DNA of 64,000 bases from CANLBN01 sp050633525 (GTDB lineage Bacteria > Pseudomonadota > Gammaproteobacteria > Pseudomonadales > Cellvibrionaceae): the NCBI GenBank assembly GCA_050633525.1, contig JBOEGR010000027.1, positions 1 through 64,000 of the forward strand. Direction: 5' to 3'. Both the position numbers and the translations under genes were made by a program. Of the stretch, positions 34,363-43,141 are shown one piece after another (positions within the stretch are counted from its first letter, which is position 1; every line of letters begins with the position of its first letter). Below the pieces are notes generated by a model. That model did not search any database. It was not told the origin of the DNA and saw only the letters and a list, made by a program, of their open reading frames with translations.

Positions 34363-36165
34363 TCATAACGAACACACCTTGCCCGCTTTGGTGACCGTAT
34401 ACGTAAACTTCTGCATATCCCATGCGCCAGTAGGACAACGTTCTGCACACAGACCGCAATGCAAACAAACATTCTCATCCTTTACCATGGCCCTGCCTGT
34501 ATTCAAGGCATCAGAAACATAGAGCAACTGATCAAGGTTTTTAGCTGGTGCTGTTAAATTTTCTCTTAACTCTCCCTCTTCACGATCTTCGGTCATCGTT
34601 AAGCAATCAGTTGGGCAAATATCGACACAGGCATCACATTCGATACAACCCTCCGCTGTAAACACTGTTTGAGCATCACAATTTAAGCAACGCTCGGCTT
34701 CTTTTAATGCTAAATTCACGTCAAAACCTAACTCTACCTCTTGATGTAAATCGGATAGGGCTAGTTGCGTATCGACCAAGGGCACTTGATGGCGCTCGTC
34801 ATCTTCTACTTTGCTATCAAAACTCCACTCGTGAATGCCCATTTTTTGGCTGACTAAATTACTACCGGGCAAAGGTCTATCAGTAATAGTTTCACCTTGG
34901 CAAAACAGATCAATCGACACCGCTGCTTGATGACCTTGGGCCACAGCAGTAATGACATTCTCGGGGCCAAAGGCAGCATCGCCACCAATAAAAATATTTT
35001 CGCATGTGGTTTGATAAGTGGTTTTATCTACAACAGGCATATCCCATTGATCAAATTCGAGACCCAAATCACGCTCTATCCATGGAAAACTGTTACTTTG
35101 CCCCACTGCGATTAAGACATCATCGCACTCAATAAGCACTTCTTCACCTGTGGGAATCAACGAACGTTTACCTTGTTCGTTATATTCAGCTCTGACTTTT
35201 TCAAAGCACATACCCACAAGCTTGCCATCTTCAAGAACAAACTCTTTAGGCGAATGGTTTTCTAAGATCGGTATATCTTCATGCTGTGCATCTTCTATTT
35301 CCCAAGGCGATGCTTTCATTTCTGCAAAAGGGCTACGAACAACCACTTTTACCTCTGCTCCACCCAAACGCTTAGAAGTACGGCAACAATCCATTGCCGT
35401 ATTGCCACCACCCAAGACAATTACTCGGCGACCAATAGATGTAATGTGACCAAATGCCACACTCGCTAACCACTCGACCCCCACATGGATATGATCATCA
35501 GCTTCTTTTCGGCCGGGCAGGTTCAAGTCTCGCCCCTTGGGCGCACCGGTTCCAATAAAGATGGCATCGAAACCCTCATCAACAACCGACTTTAGGCTAT
35601 CCACTCTTTTGCCCAAGCGTGTGTTTACACCCATATCAAGTATGTAGCCTACTTCTTCATCCAATACTTCATCGGGAAGGCGGAAACTCGGTATTTGACT
35701 ACGCATCATACCCCCGCCTTTTAACTGTTCATCAAAAACGGTTACATCATAGCCTAAGGGCATTAAATCCCTCGCTACCGTCAGTGATGCAGGCCCCCCG
35801 CCTATCAACGCTATACGCTTACCATTCTTCTCTGTCGGAATAATTGGTAAACGATCAGTGATAGACTCTTTAAAATCCGCAGCGACCCGTTTTAGGCGGC
35901 AAATAGCTACCGGCTCTTCTTGCCCGCCTTCGGCATTTTCACCTAAGCGGCCTCTTCGGCAAGCAGGCTCACAGGGGCGATCACAAGTACGGCCTAAGAC
36001 ACCAGGAAATACGTTCGACTCCCAATTCAGCATATAGGCATCGGTATAACGACCAGCTGCAATTAGGCGGATATATTCTGGCACGGGTGTATGTGCAGGA
36101 CAGGCGTGTTGGCAGTCAACCACCTGATGGTAGTGCTCTACTAGGTTCTCTTTGTTGTACTTCAC
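34363..36165 (-). CDS. GltD-like FAD/NAD(P) oxidoreductase with 2[4Fe-4S] ferredoxin tail
   Basis: 600 residues. The N-terminal Fe-S region of the GltD family (CQHACPAHTPVPEYI, LGRTCDRPCEPACRRG) comes first. The FAD (RIALIGGGPASLTVARDL) and NAD(P) (VIVLGGGNTAMDCCR) Rossmann folds follow. The C terminus has two ferredoxin motifs, CIECDACVDICPTDC and CLHCGLCAERCP. It starts the operon flavoprotein-korA-korB and probably passes electrons between ferredoxin and NAD(P)H, coupling the Kor reaction to the pyridine nucleotide pool (inference). The start is GTG with AGGAAG upstream. Confidence 0.9.
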   Translation of the reverse strand: MKYNKENLVEHYHQVVDCQHACPAHTPVPEYIRLIAAGRYTDAYMLNWESNVFPGVLGRTCDRPCEPACRRGRLGENAEGGQEEPVAICRLKRVAADFKESITDRLPIIPTEKNGKRIALIGGGPASLTVARDLMPLGYDVTVFDEQLKGGGMMRSQIPSFRLPDEVLDEEVGYILDMGVNTRLGKRVDSLKSVVDEGFDAIFIGTGAPKGRDLNLPGRKEADDHIHVGVEWLASVAFGHITSIGRRVIVLGGGNTAMDCCRTSKRLGGAEVKVVVRSPFAEMKASPWEIEDAQHEDIPILENHSPKEFVLEDGKLVGMCFEKVRAEYNEQGKRSLIPTGEEVLIECDDVLIAVGQSNSFPWIERDLGLEFDQWDMPVVDKTTYQTTCENIFIGGDAAFGPENVITAVAQGHQAAVSIDLFCQGETITDRPLPGSNLVSQKMGIHEWSFDSKVEDDERHQVPLVDTQLALSDLHQEVELGFDVNLALKEAERCLNCDAQTVFTAEGCIECDACVDICPTDCLTMTEDREEGELRENLTAPAKNLDQLLYVSDALNTGRAMVKDENVCLHCGLCAERCPTGAWDMQKFTYTVTKAGKVCSL

Positions 36166-36695
36166 GGTGCTTCCTATTGTTTACTATTATTATTGCTTAT
36201 AGGTGGTATTAGCTATGCAATGTGGTCATTGCTTATTATTTTATTATTGTTATTGGCTGGCTCGTCTCAATTGCCTGTTATTCTCATTTTCCCGCTATCT
36301 ATATAGCTACTCAATAGCTACTCAGGGAAATGTACAACTTCATATGCTGATTTAGCTTATATGTCATATCTAGACGAAGGCTAATTAATTATGATTATTA
36401 TCTCAACACAGTGCGAACTTTATCAGCTTAAACGGCATCTGCAAACCCCACGAGCAAAATATCCTTATACAGCGCAAGGGATAAGTTTAAGTATTTTTTT
36501 TCCGATAACGGCCGCTTTTAAGAAAGTAATTTCTCATTTGAAAATAAATTAATTTTTTTAAAAAAACAAACCCTCTAAACGCTAGACAGCTTTAAAAAAT
36601 GAAGGCTATACTCGGCCGCTCTTTAAAAAGAGCCAGATGTATTTTCTACTTCTTTTTATCTTTATAAAAATAAAAATCAATAACCGGAGAATATT
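36166..36695. other. AT-rich intergenic region upstream of the kor operon
   Basis: 530 bases between divergent genes. It holds one weak plus-strand ORF (36391-36552). A perfect GCTCTTT-AA-AAAGAGC palindrome lies at about 36619-36634, near the leader of the DUF1080 gene. The part before 36390 should hold the kor operon promoter, which I could not place. Confidence 0.4.
36391..36552 (+). CDS. Doubtful 53-residue ORF
   Basis: An ATG with a GAAGG ten bases upstream opens a frame of 53 codons (MIIISTQCELYQLKRHL..., ending ISHLKIN). No signal peptide, membrane helix or known motif is seen, and the region is AT-rich, so chance is a fair explanation. Listed because it is the only ORF in this gap with a possible RBS. 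Confidence 0.18.
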   Translation: MIIISTQCELYQLKRHLQTPRAKYPYTAQGISLSIFFPITAAFKKVISHLKIN

Positions 36696-37253
36696 ATGCG
36701 TTTTATTTTTACTATCTTATTCAGCACCATTTTAATTAACAGTGCCTTCGCAGGCGACAAATCTACTGATGGAACTAAAGGCTGGAATACAGTTGGGGCT
36801 GACGTGTGGAGCACATCAGAAGGCGTTTTAAGCTCAGCCGCAACGGAAGGGAAAAGCTACCATGTTTCAGCAAACACTTACGACAACTTCAAAATCGAAT
36901 TAGAATTTAAACCCGATGCTGCAGTTAACTCTGGCGTATTTATTAATTGTAAGAACAATACAGAAATCGGCTCTAAAAACTGTTTTGAAGCGAATATTTC
37001 TGACAACCATAAAAAACCAGAATTTCGCACAGGTTCAATTGTTCGACACGCCCCCCCAGGTGCGAAGGTAGACTCTATTGGCAAATGGAACAAAATGGTA
37101 ATGACCTCAGCTAATGGCAAGATTACCTTAGAAATTAATGGTGTAAAAACAGCCGAAGTCAGCTCAGAAGCACACCCTTCGGGTTATATTGGACTGCAAC
37201 GCTTTAAGGATGGCGTCATTCAATTTCGAAATATTAGCATTACGTCCTTATAA
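36696..37253 (+). CDS. Secreted DUF1080 (3-keto-disaccharide hydrolase-like) protein
   Basis: 185 residues with signal peptide MRFIFTILFSTILINSAFA. A single DUF1080 beta-sandwich follows: GWNTVGADVWSTSEGVLS, NFKIELEFKPDAAVNSGVFI, EFRTGSIVRH, WNKMVMTSANGKITLEING and GYIGLQRFKDGVIQFRNI. The fold belongs to concanavalin-like lectins/glucanases; DUF1080 members bind or cleave sugars, but catalysis here is not shown. It has a clear GGAG RBS and its own terminator. Confidence 0.85.
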   Translation: MRFIFTILFSTILINSAFAGDKSTDGTKGWNTVGADVWSTSEGVLSSAATEGKSYHVSANTYDNFKIELEFKPDAAVNSGVFINCKNNTEIGSKNCFEANISDNHKKPEFRTGSIVRHAPPGAKVDSIGKWNKMVMTSANGKITLEINGVKTAEVSSEAHPSGYIGLQRFKDGVIQFRNISITSL

Positions 37254-37326
37254 TTGTTTTTTCACTAAGCTTCTATAGGCTATAGAGAACATTCTGACAA
37301 GGCTATAAATTCAAAAGCTACAACTG

Positions 37327-37356
37327 AAAAGCCCTAGTATTAGCTAGGGCTTTTTT
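37327..37356. terminator. Terminator between DUF1080 and ion channel genes
   Basis: Perfect 11-bp stem AAAAGCCCTAG / CTAGGGCTTTT, 6-base loop, T run after. It can end both the plus-strand DUF1080 transcript and the convergent channel transcript. Confidence 0.9.
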
Positions 37357-37388
37357 GATCGACTCAATACATAAACGAAACAGAACGA

Positions 37389-38216
37389 TTACTCTGCCTT
37401 TTGTTTCAACAACGCTCTAATCTCTTTCAACTCCGCAGCATTTGCTTTCATTAGTGCCTGCAGATCAGCCTGCAACTCTTGCAGTGTTGGCTCACCTTCC
37501 CTTCTATCTTGCTCGCGGTGTTCTTCCTCTAGCACATTGACCACGATACCAATAATCATATTAAGAAAAGCAAAAGCGGTAAAGAAAATAAAAGTGAGAT
37601 AAAAAGTCCAACTAAAAGGATAGACCTCCATTGTTTCATACATCACGTCCGTCCAATCCTCAAACGTCATCACACGGAATAAGGTTAACAAACTACGTGC
37701 AATATCACCCCATAAAGCAGAGTTGATTTGAGAAAAGAATGTGGTGCCTACTGCAGCATAAATATAAAAAATAATAAACATGAGCAAGGCAACGTAGCCT
37801 AAGCGCGGTAATGCTTTGAGTAAAGAATTAAGTAGCATGCGCAATTCAGGAATGATCGAAATCATCCTTAACACTCTAAAAATACGAATTAAGCGGCCTA
37901 CAATCGCAAGCTCGCTATCCTCAATAGGGATAAGACTGACGACCACAATTGTCGTATCAAATATATTCCACGCGCTTTTAAAAAAATGTCGTTTGACGGG
38001 TTCGGCTAAAAAGCGAATCGTAATTTCGAATAGAAAAATAAAGGTAATGAGCCAATCAAGTATAAAAATCAATTTAAGCACTGTATCGGGCAAAGAATAA
38101 GTCTTGACTCCAATAACAAGTGCTGAAAATATAATCACACCCACAACAAATAATTCAAAAATCTTATTTGAACGAATTCGTTCAAATTTACTTTGCCACT
38201 TTTCTACATTTTTCAT
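37389..38216 (-). CDS. Voltage-gated ion channel (BacNav-like), one-domain
   Basis: 275 residues with six membrane segments. S4 has regularly spaced Arg (VGRLIRIFRVLRMIS, about 106-120). The pore loop holds TFEDWTD (184-190) at the place where NavAb has TLESWSM. The C terminus (about 228-275) is a charged coiled coil that should form a tetramer bundle. Bacterial channels of this type conduct Na+ or Ca2+. The two extra acidic residues in the filter compared with NavAb suggest Ca2+ permeability (inference from the engineered CavAb filters). It is next to cysS but not linked in function. Confidence 0.85.
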   Translation of the reverse strand: MKNVEKWQSKFERIRSNKIFELFVVGVIIFSALVIGVKTYSLPDTVLKLIFILDWLITFIFLFEITIRFLAEPVKRHFFKSAWNIFDTTIVVVSLIPIEDSELAIVGRLIRIFRVLRMISIIPELRMLLNSLLKALPRLGYVALLMFIIFYIYAAVGTTFFSQINSALWGDIARSLLTLFRVMTFEDWTDVMYETMEVYPFSWTFYLTFIFFTAFAFLNMIIGIVVNVLEEEHREQDRREGEPTLQELQADLQALMKANAAELKEIRALLKQKAE

Positions 38217-38294
38217 ATATATCTATACTTTTCATACATCGAATATCATAAAAACGAGGTATTAATTTTCTACATTAACTATTTTCCACACCAG

Positions 38295-39737
38295 CTATTT
38301 TCTTCGCCAAGTAGTACCTTGAGGGGAGTCTTCCAACAAAATGTCACCATCTGTTAGGATCTGGCGAATCTCATCTGCGCGTCCATAGTCCTTGTTCAGT
38401 TTTGCCTGTTTCCGCTCTAAAATATAATTCTCGATTTCCTCTACAGTTAACCCTGAAACAAATTCTATAGGAGATGCTTCGTTAACTTGTTCAACAACAC
38501 CAATTGCTATGGACTGTGGACTCCATTGCAAGAATTCAATAGGGTTCGCTTGCAATATCCCAAGAATATTGGCCATACCTTTTAATTCTGCAACCAGCTC
38601 TTCAGCAGCTGAGCTATCTTTTTTGGCAACAGCATTCAGCTCTCTTAGCGTTTCATACATTACAGATAATGCCTGCGGAGTATTAAAGTCATCGTTCATT
38701 GCATTAATAAAGTGAATATTTTTAACTTTATCTACAGAGACTGCTTTAACGTCCACATAGTTTTTTAAGGTTTGATAAAAACGGTCTAAACCTGCCTTGG
38801 CTTCGATTAAGTTATCTTCAGAATAATTGATCGAGCTACGGTACTGGCTGCTGACTATTAAAAAGCGTACTACTTCGGGATGATATTTTTTCAACACTTC
38901 TCTGATAGTAAAAAAATTACCTAAAGATTTAGACATTTTTTCACCGTCAACACGCACTGCACCCGCATGCATCCAATAGTTAGCATAACTGCAGCCATTG
39001 GCAGCTTCGCTTTGAGCAATCTCATTCTCATGGTGAGGAAAGGGTAAGTCTGGCCCACCACCATGAATGTCAAAACTATTACCTAAACACGCTTTTGTCA
39101 TGGCTGAGCATTCGATATGCCAACCCGGCCTGCCTTGTCCCCATGGAGATTCCCAACTAACCTCCCCTGCCTTTGCCGCCTTCCATAGAGCAAAATCACG
39201 AGGGTCTTCTTTAGCAGAATCCACTTCTACACGAGCGCCCGATAATAATTCATCCAACTTTTTACCTGAGAGCTTGCCGTAAGAATCGAAACGGCCTACG
39301 CGATAATAAACGTCACCGTTATCCGCTTTATATGCAAACTCTTTTTCGACAAGTGTAGAAATCATATCAATAATACCATCAATATGTGCCGTCGCTCTTG
39401 GTTCTTGATCAGGGCGAGCGACATTGAGCTGTACTTCATCTTCATGCATAGCCTGAATAAAACGCTGCGTTAAATCGGTATATTTCTCACCATTTTCATC
39501 GGCGCGTTTTAGTATCTTGTCGTCAATATCAGTAATATTACGCACATATTCAACATCCCATCCTTGCGAACGTAAAAAACGTGTAATCACATCGAACGAA
39601 ACTAATACTCGCGCATGACCGATATGACAGTAGTCATACACTGTCATACCACAAACATAGAGACGAATTTTACCTTCATCAATGGGTTTAAAATCAATTT
39701 TTTTACGTTCAAGTGTATTGTATATTGTTAAAGACAT
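38295..39737 (-). CDS. cysS: Cysteinyl-tRNA synthetase
   Basis: Class I enzyme, 480 residues. It has HIGHARV near the N terminus, CGMTVYDYCHIGH with a zinc Cys, WHIECSAM and HHENEIAQSEA (zinc and active-site residues), and the KMSKS loop EKMSKSLGNFF. It charges tRNA-Cys. It lies 106 bases downstream of glnS in the same direction, an order known from Pseudomonas (memory). Confidence 0.96.
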   Translation of the reverse strand: MSLTIYNTLERKKIDFKPIDEGKIRLYVCGMTVYDYCHIGHARVLVSFDVITRFLRSQGWDVEYVRNITDIDDKILKRADENGEKYTDLTQRFIQAMHEDEVQLNVARPDQEPRATAHIDGIIDMISTLVEKEFAYKADNGDVYYRVGRFDSYGKLSGKKLDELLSGARVEVDSAKEDPRDFALWKAAKAGEVSWESPWGQGRPGWHIECSAMTKACLGNSFDIHGGGPDLPFPHHENEIAQSEAANGCSYANYWMHAGAVRVDGEKMSKSLGNFFTIREVLKKYHPEVVRFLIVSSQYRSSINYSEDNLIEAKAGLDRFYQTLKNYVDVKAVSVDKVKNIHFINAMNDDFNTPQALSVMYETLRELNAVAKKDSSAAEELVAELKGMANILGILQANPIEFLQWSPQSIAIGVVEQVNEASPIEFVSGLTVEEIENYILERKQAKLNKDYGRADEIRQILTDGDILLEDSPQGTTWRRK

Positions 39738-39843
39738 TCTATATTCTGTTCATAATAAAGATAAAAATAGGAGCGACTCACATTACATATTAAAACTATA
39801 ACGAGAGTAGCAATAATAAAGCGGATAACTAAGAAAGTTTTAA

Positions 39844-41559
39844 TCAACCATTAAAGGTATCTCGTAAGGTAATGGTACGATTAAATACTAATTTCTCTGA
39901 ATCACTATCACGACAAAAGTAGCCTTCTCGTTCAAATTGATATGCTTTTTCAGGCTGTGCATCTAGCAAGCCTATTTCACCCAAGCAGTTTTTTAGAACA
40001 CTCAAACTATCTGGATTGATCGATTCCAAAAAGTTTTTATCCCCGCTATCTGGCGCGGGGTCTGTAAATAGGCGATCGTACACGTTCACATCAAAAACAG
40101 CGTGTTCTTTAGCATCAACCCAATGAATAACTCCTTTTGCTTTAATACCATCTTCTGGATCATTACCCACTGTATTTTCAATCACACGTGCTTTTACTTC
40201 GGTAACATTACCATCACTGTCTTTAATACATTCATCGGCTTCAATAATATAGGAATTACGTAAGCGTACACGCTTACCAATCACCAAGCGTTTATATTTC
40301 TTGTTTGCCGACTCTCTAAAATCAGCAGCATCAATATAGAGCTCTTGACTAAACGGCAAGCTTCTTTCACCTAAATCATCACGATTGGGGTGACCAGGCG
40401 CACTCATCGTTTCGGTTTTATCCGCGGGGTAATTTGTCAAGGTTACCTTGATTGGGTTCAACACACACATTGCCCTTGGAGAGTTTTTGTCGTGATCATC
40501 ACGAATCGCATGTTCTAACATTCCGATATCAATAACGCCGTCCGATTTGGTTACTCCAATCATGTCGCAAAATTGTCTCAATGACCTTGCGGTCACGCCG
40601 CGTCGACGTAAACCCGCAATCGTCGGCATCCTAGGGTCATCCCAACCATCAACATGCTTCTCATCCACAAGTTGCTTTAACTTGCGCTTAGACGTCACGG
40701 TATAATTTAAGTTAAGCCGCCCAAACTCATATTGTTTCGGCTCATTAGGCACAGGAAGATTTTCGATAAACCAGTTATACAAAGGGCGGTGATCAGCAAA
40801 CTCTAAAGTACAAATAGAATGAGTAATACCTTCAATCGCATCCTCCTGACCGTGGGCAAAATCATAACTAGGATAAATACACCACTCATCACCTGTTTGG
40901 TGATGGTGTTGTTTGCGGATACGGTAAAGTGCGGGATCACGCAAATTAATATTGCCATTGGCCATATCAATCTTTGCCCGTAAAATACAATCGCCTTCGT
41001 TGTATTCACCAGCGCGCATTTTTTCAAACTCACTCAAGTTTTCTTCAACACTGCGATCTCGATAAGGGCTATTTTTACCTGGTTCAGTCAACGTACCACG
41101 ATATTTTCGGGTTTCTTCTGCTGACAAGTGGCAAACATAGGCTTTACCCTGTTCAATTAAATGAATCGCCCATTGGTATAATTGCGTAAAGTAGCTAGAG
41201 GCGTAACGAACCTCACCTGCCCAGTGGTAGCCCATCCACTCGACATCACGAATAATGGCATCAATGTATTCTTGATCTTCTTTAGCCGGATTGGTGTCAT
41301 CAAAACGAAGATGACAATCACCACCCACCTTTTCAGCCAAACCAAAGTTTAAGCAAATCGATTTGGCATGTCCTATATGCAGATAGCCATTTGGCTCTGG
41401 CGGAAAGCGCGTAACAATTTTGGTATAGAGCCCCGCCTGCAGGTCGTCACTGACTTGCTGTTCTAAGAAGTGCGGTGGGCGTTCGTTTGAAGGTGATGTA
41501 TCTGCTGCTTTGTGATTGCTGTCAGTCGTATTGTTGCTAATGGGAGTATCCGCCGTCAT
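39844..41559 (-). CDS. glnS: Glutaminyl-tRNA synthetase
   Basis: Class I enzyme of 571 residues. It has RFPPEPNGYLHIGHAKSI (HIGH), DDTNPAKE, the YDFAHGQEDAIEGITHSICT stretch that reads tRNA-Gln, and the KMSKS counterpart VTSKRKL. It includes the C-terminal beta-barrel anticodon-binding domain. Divergent from ppiB; upstream of cysS. Confidence 0.96.
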   Translation of the reverse strand: MTADTPISNNTTDSNHKAADTSPSNERPPHFLEQQVSDDLQAGLYTKIVTRFPPEPNGYLHIGHAKSICLNFGLAEKVGGDCHLRFDDTNPAKEDQEYIDAIIRDVEWMGYHWAGEVRYASSYFTQLYQWAIHLIEQGKAYVCHLSAEETRKYRGTLTEPGKNSPYRDRSVEENLSEFEKMRAGEYNEGDCILRAKIDMANGNINLRDPALYRIRKQHHHQTGDEWCIYPSYDFAHGQEDAIEGITHSICTLEFADHRPLYNWFIENLPVPNEPKQYEFGRLNLNYTVTSKRKLKQLVDEKHVDGWDDPRMPTIAGLRRRGVTARSLRQFCDMIGVTKSDGVIDIGMLEHAIRDDHDKNSPRAMCVLNPIKVTLTNYPADKTETMSAPGHPNRDDLGERSLPFSQELYIDAADFRESANKKYKRLVIGKRVRLRNSYIIEADECIKDSDGNVTEVKARVIENTVGNDPEDGIKAKGVIHWVDAKEHAVFDVNVYDRLFTDPAPDSGDKNFLESINPDSLSVLKNCLGEIGLLDAQPEKAYQFEREGYFCRDSDSEKLVFNRTITLRDTFNG

Positions 41560-41817
41560 GTAGTAAAGGTATTGTATGTGTTTGTATTTATCTAACTATG
41601 ATTTTAGCTAAATTAAGAGTTTATCCGAATATAACCTCCGAGGGGCCATCTGGCACGAGCTAATTTGCCTGCTGGTGGAAGAATAAGGATAAAAAGCGTA
41701 TTATACCGGCCTCCAATCGGGTTCACACCCAAAAAATCATCAATTTTTACTATTATTGCACCAACTCCGTGCGAGTTGAGTTATTAGTACTAAAGAAAAT
41801 AAAAGTAGGCCCATTAA

Positions 41818-42309
41818 ATGATTACATTACATACCAATCACGGCGATATCACAATCGAGCTAGATTTTGATAAGGCACCGATTAGCTCCGCTAACTTTAA
41901 GCAATACGCTGATGATGGTTTTTATGAAGGCACTATATTCCACCGAGTTATTGATGGTTTTATGGTGCAAGGTGGCGGCTTTGACGCTGAGATGAATCAA
42001 AAAGAAACACGTGAGCCAATTGTAAATGAAGCCGATAATGGCTTAAAAAATGATGAATACACGATAGCAATGGCTCGAACCATGGACCCTGATAGCGCTA
42101 GCGCTCAATTCTTCATCAATGTAAAAGACAATGACTTCTTAAATCATACGGCAAAAACCACCCAGGGCTGGGGATACTGTGTTTTTGCGAAAGTAACAGA
42201 AGGTACTGAAGTTGTTGATAAAATCAAAGGGGTTGCAACGGGTTCAAATGGCTTTCACCAAGACGTACCTGTCGAAGCAATAGTGATAGAAAAAGTGACT
42301 GTTGCGTAA
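41818..42309 (+). CDS. ppiB: Cytoplasmic peptidyl-prolyl cis-trans isomerase (cyclophilin)
   Basis: 163 residues without signal peptide, hence the cytosolic form. It shows ITIELDFDKAPISSANFKQY, then FHRVIDGFMVQGGGF with the catalytic Arg, then SASAQFFINVKDNDFLN. It assists protein folding by proline isomerisation. It lies 38 bases before lpxH and is likely co-transcribed. Confidence 0.96.
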   Translation: MITLHTNHGDITIELDFDKAPISSANFKQYADDGFYEGTIFHRVIDGFMVQGGGFDAEMNQKETREPIVNEADNGLKNDEYTIAMARTMDPDSASAQFFINVKDNDFLNHTAKTTQGWGYCVFAKVTEGTEVVDKIKGVATGSNGFHQDVPVEAIVIEKVTVA

Positions 42310-42347
42310 GCTCTACTGCCAGCATACTCACACCCAGCTAATCGTTC

Positions 42348-43100
42348 ATGATTTACTTTATTTCTGATTTACACTTATCTCCTCAAAGGCCTGAGATTAC
42401 TCAGGCTTTTTATTATTTTCTCAAAAACATTGCCCACGATGCCGAGCAACTTTATATCTTAGGCGACTTTTTTGATGCTTGGGTGGGCGACGATGATGAC
42501 ACCCCTCTGTTTAGAGAGATAGAGCAAGCATTACTCCATTTTAATAATGCAAAAATCGGCTCAAAACGTATTTATTTTATGCACGGCAATCGTGACTTTA
42601 TGGTAGGTAGCGATTTTGCTGAAAGAACTGGCGTCACCTTATTAGATGATCCTACCTTAATCGATTTGAATGGTAACAAAACACTATTGATGCACGGCGA
42701 TAGTTTATGCACTCTAGATCAAGAATATATGGCATTTAGGCAGACGGTTAGAAACCCAGCCTGGCAAAAAGAGATACTTAAAAAGCCATTAGAAGAACGA
42801 TTGGCGATAGCTGCTCAAATGCAGGCGACGAGTCAATCAATGAATAGCATCAAGGCTGAAGACATTATGGATGTCACGCCTGAAGAAGTGGTAAAAACAA
42901 TGGAAGAGAATAAAACAACATTACTTATTCACGGGCACACTCACCGCCCTGACAGGCATACTGTTGAATTAAACCACCACGTAAAAGCCGAACGCATTGT
43001 ATTAGGCGACTGGCATCATAAAGCGTGGTATTTGGTGGCTACAGATAACGCCATAGAGCTTAAGCAATTAAATCTTTTAGACCTTGCATTTCGCGAATAA
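42348..43100 (+). CDS. lpxH: UDP-2,3-diacylglucosamine diphosphatase LpxH
   Basis: 250-residue calcineurin-like metallophosphoesterase of lipid A synthesis that hydrolyses UDP-2,3-diacylglucosamine to lipid X and UMP. The metal ligands are in ISDLHLSP, GDFFDAWVGDD, HGNRDFMVG, HGDSLC and HGHTHRPDRH. Second gene of the ppiB-lpxH pair. Confidence 0.96.
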   Translation: MIYFISDLHLSPQRPEITQAFYYFLKNIAHDAEQLYILGDFFDAWVGDDDDTPLFREIEQALLHFNNAKIGSKRIYFMHGNRDFMVGSDFAERTGVTLLDDPTLIDLNGNKTLLMHGDSLCTLDQEYMAFRQTVRNPAWQKEILKKPLEERLAIAAQMQATSQSMNSIKAEDIMDVTPEEVVKTMEENKTTLLIHGHTHRPDRHTVELNHHVKAERIVLGDWHHKAWYLVATDNAIELKQLNLLDLAFRE

Positions 43101-43141
43101 AAAGTCGAACTTTACCTAAGGTTAATCAGAGGCTCCCTCAG

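Noticed and set aside
36391..36552. Treating the 53-codon ORF as a firm gene
   Set aside because: Only a loose RBS supports it and the region is AT-rich, so it is kept at low confidence.
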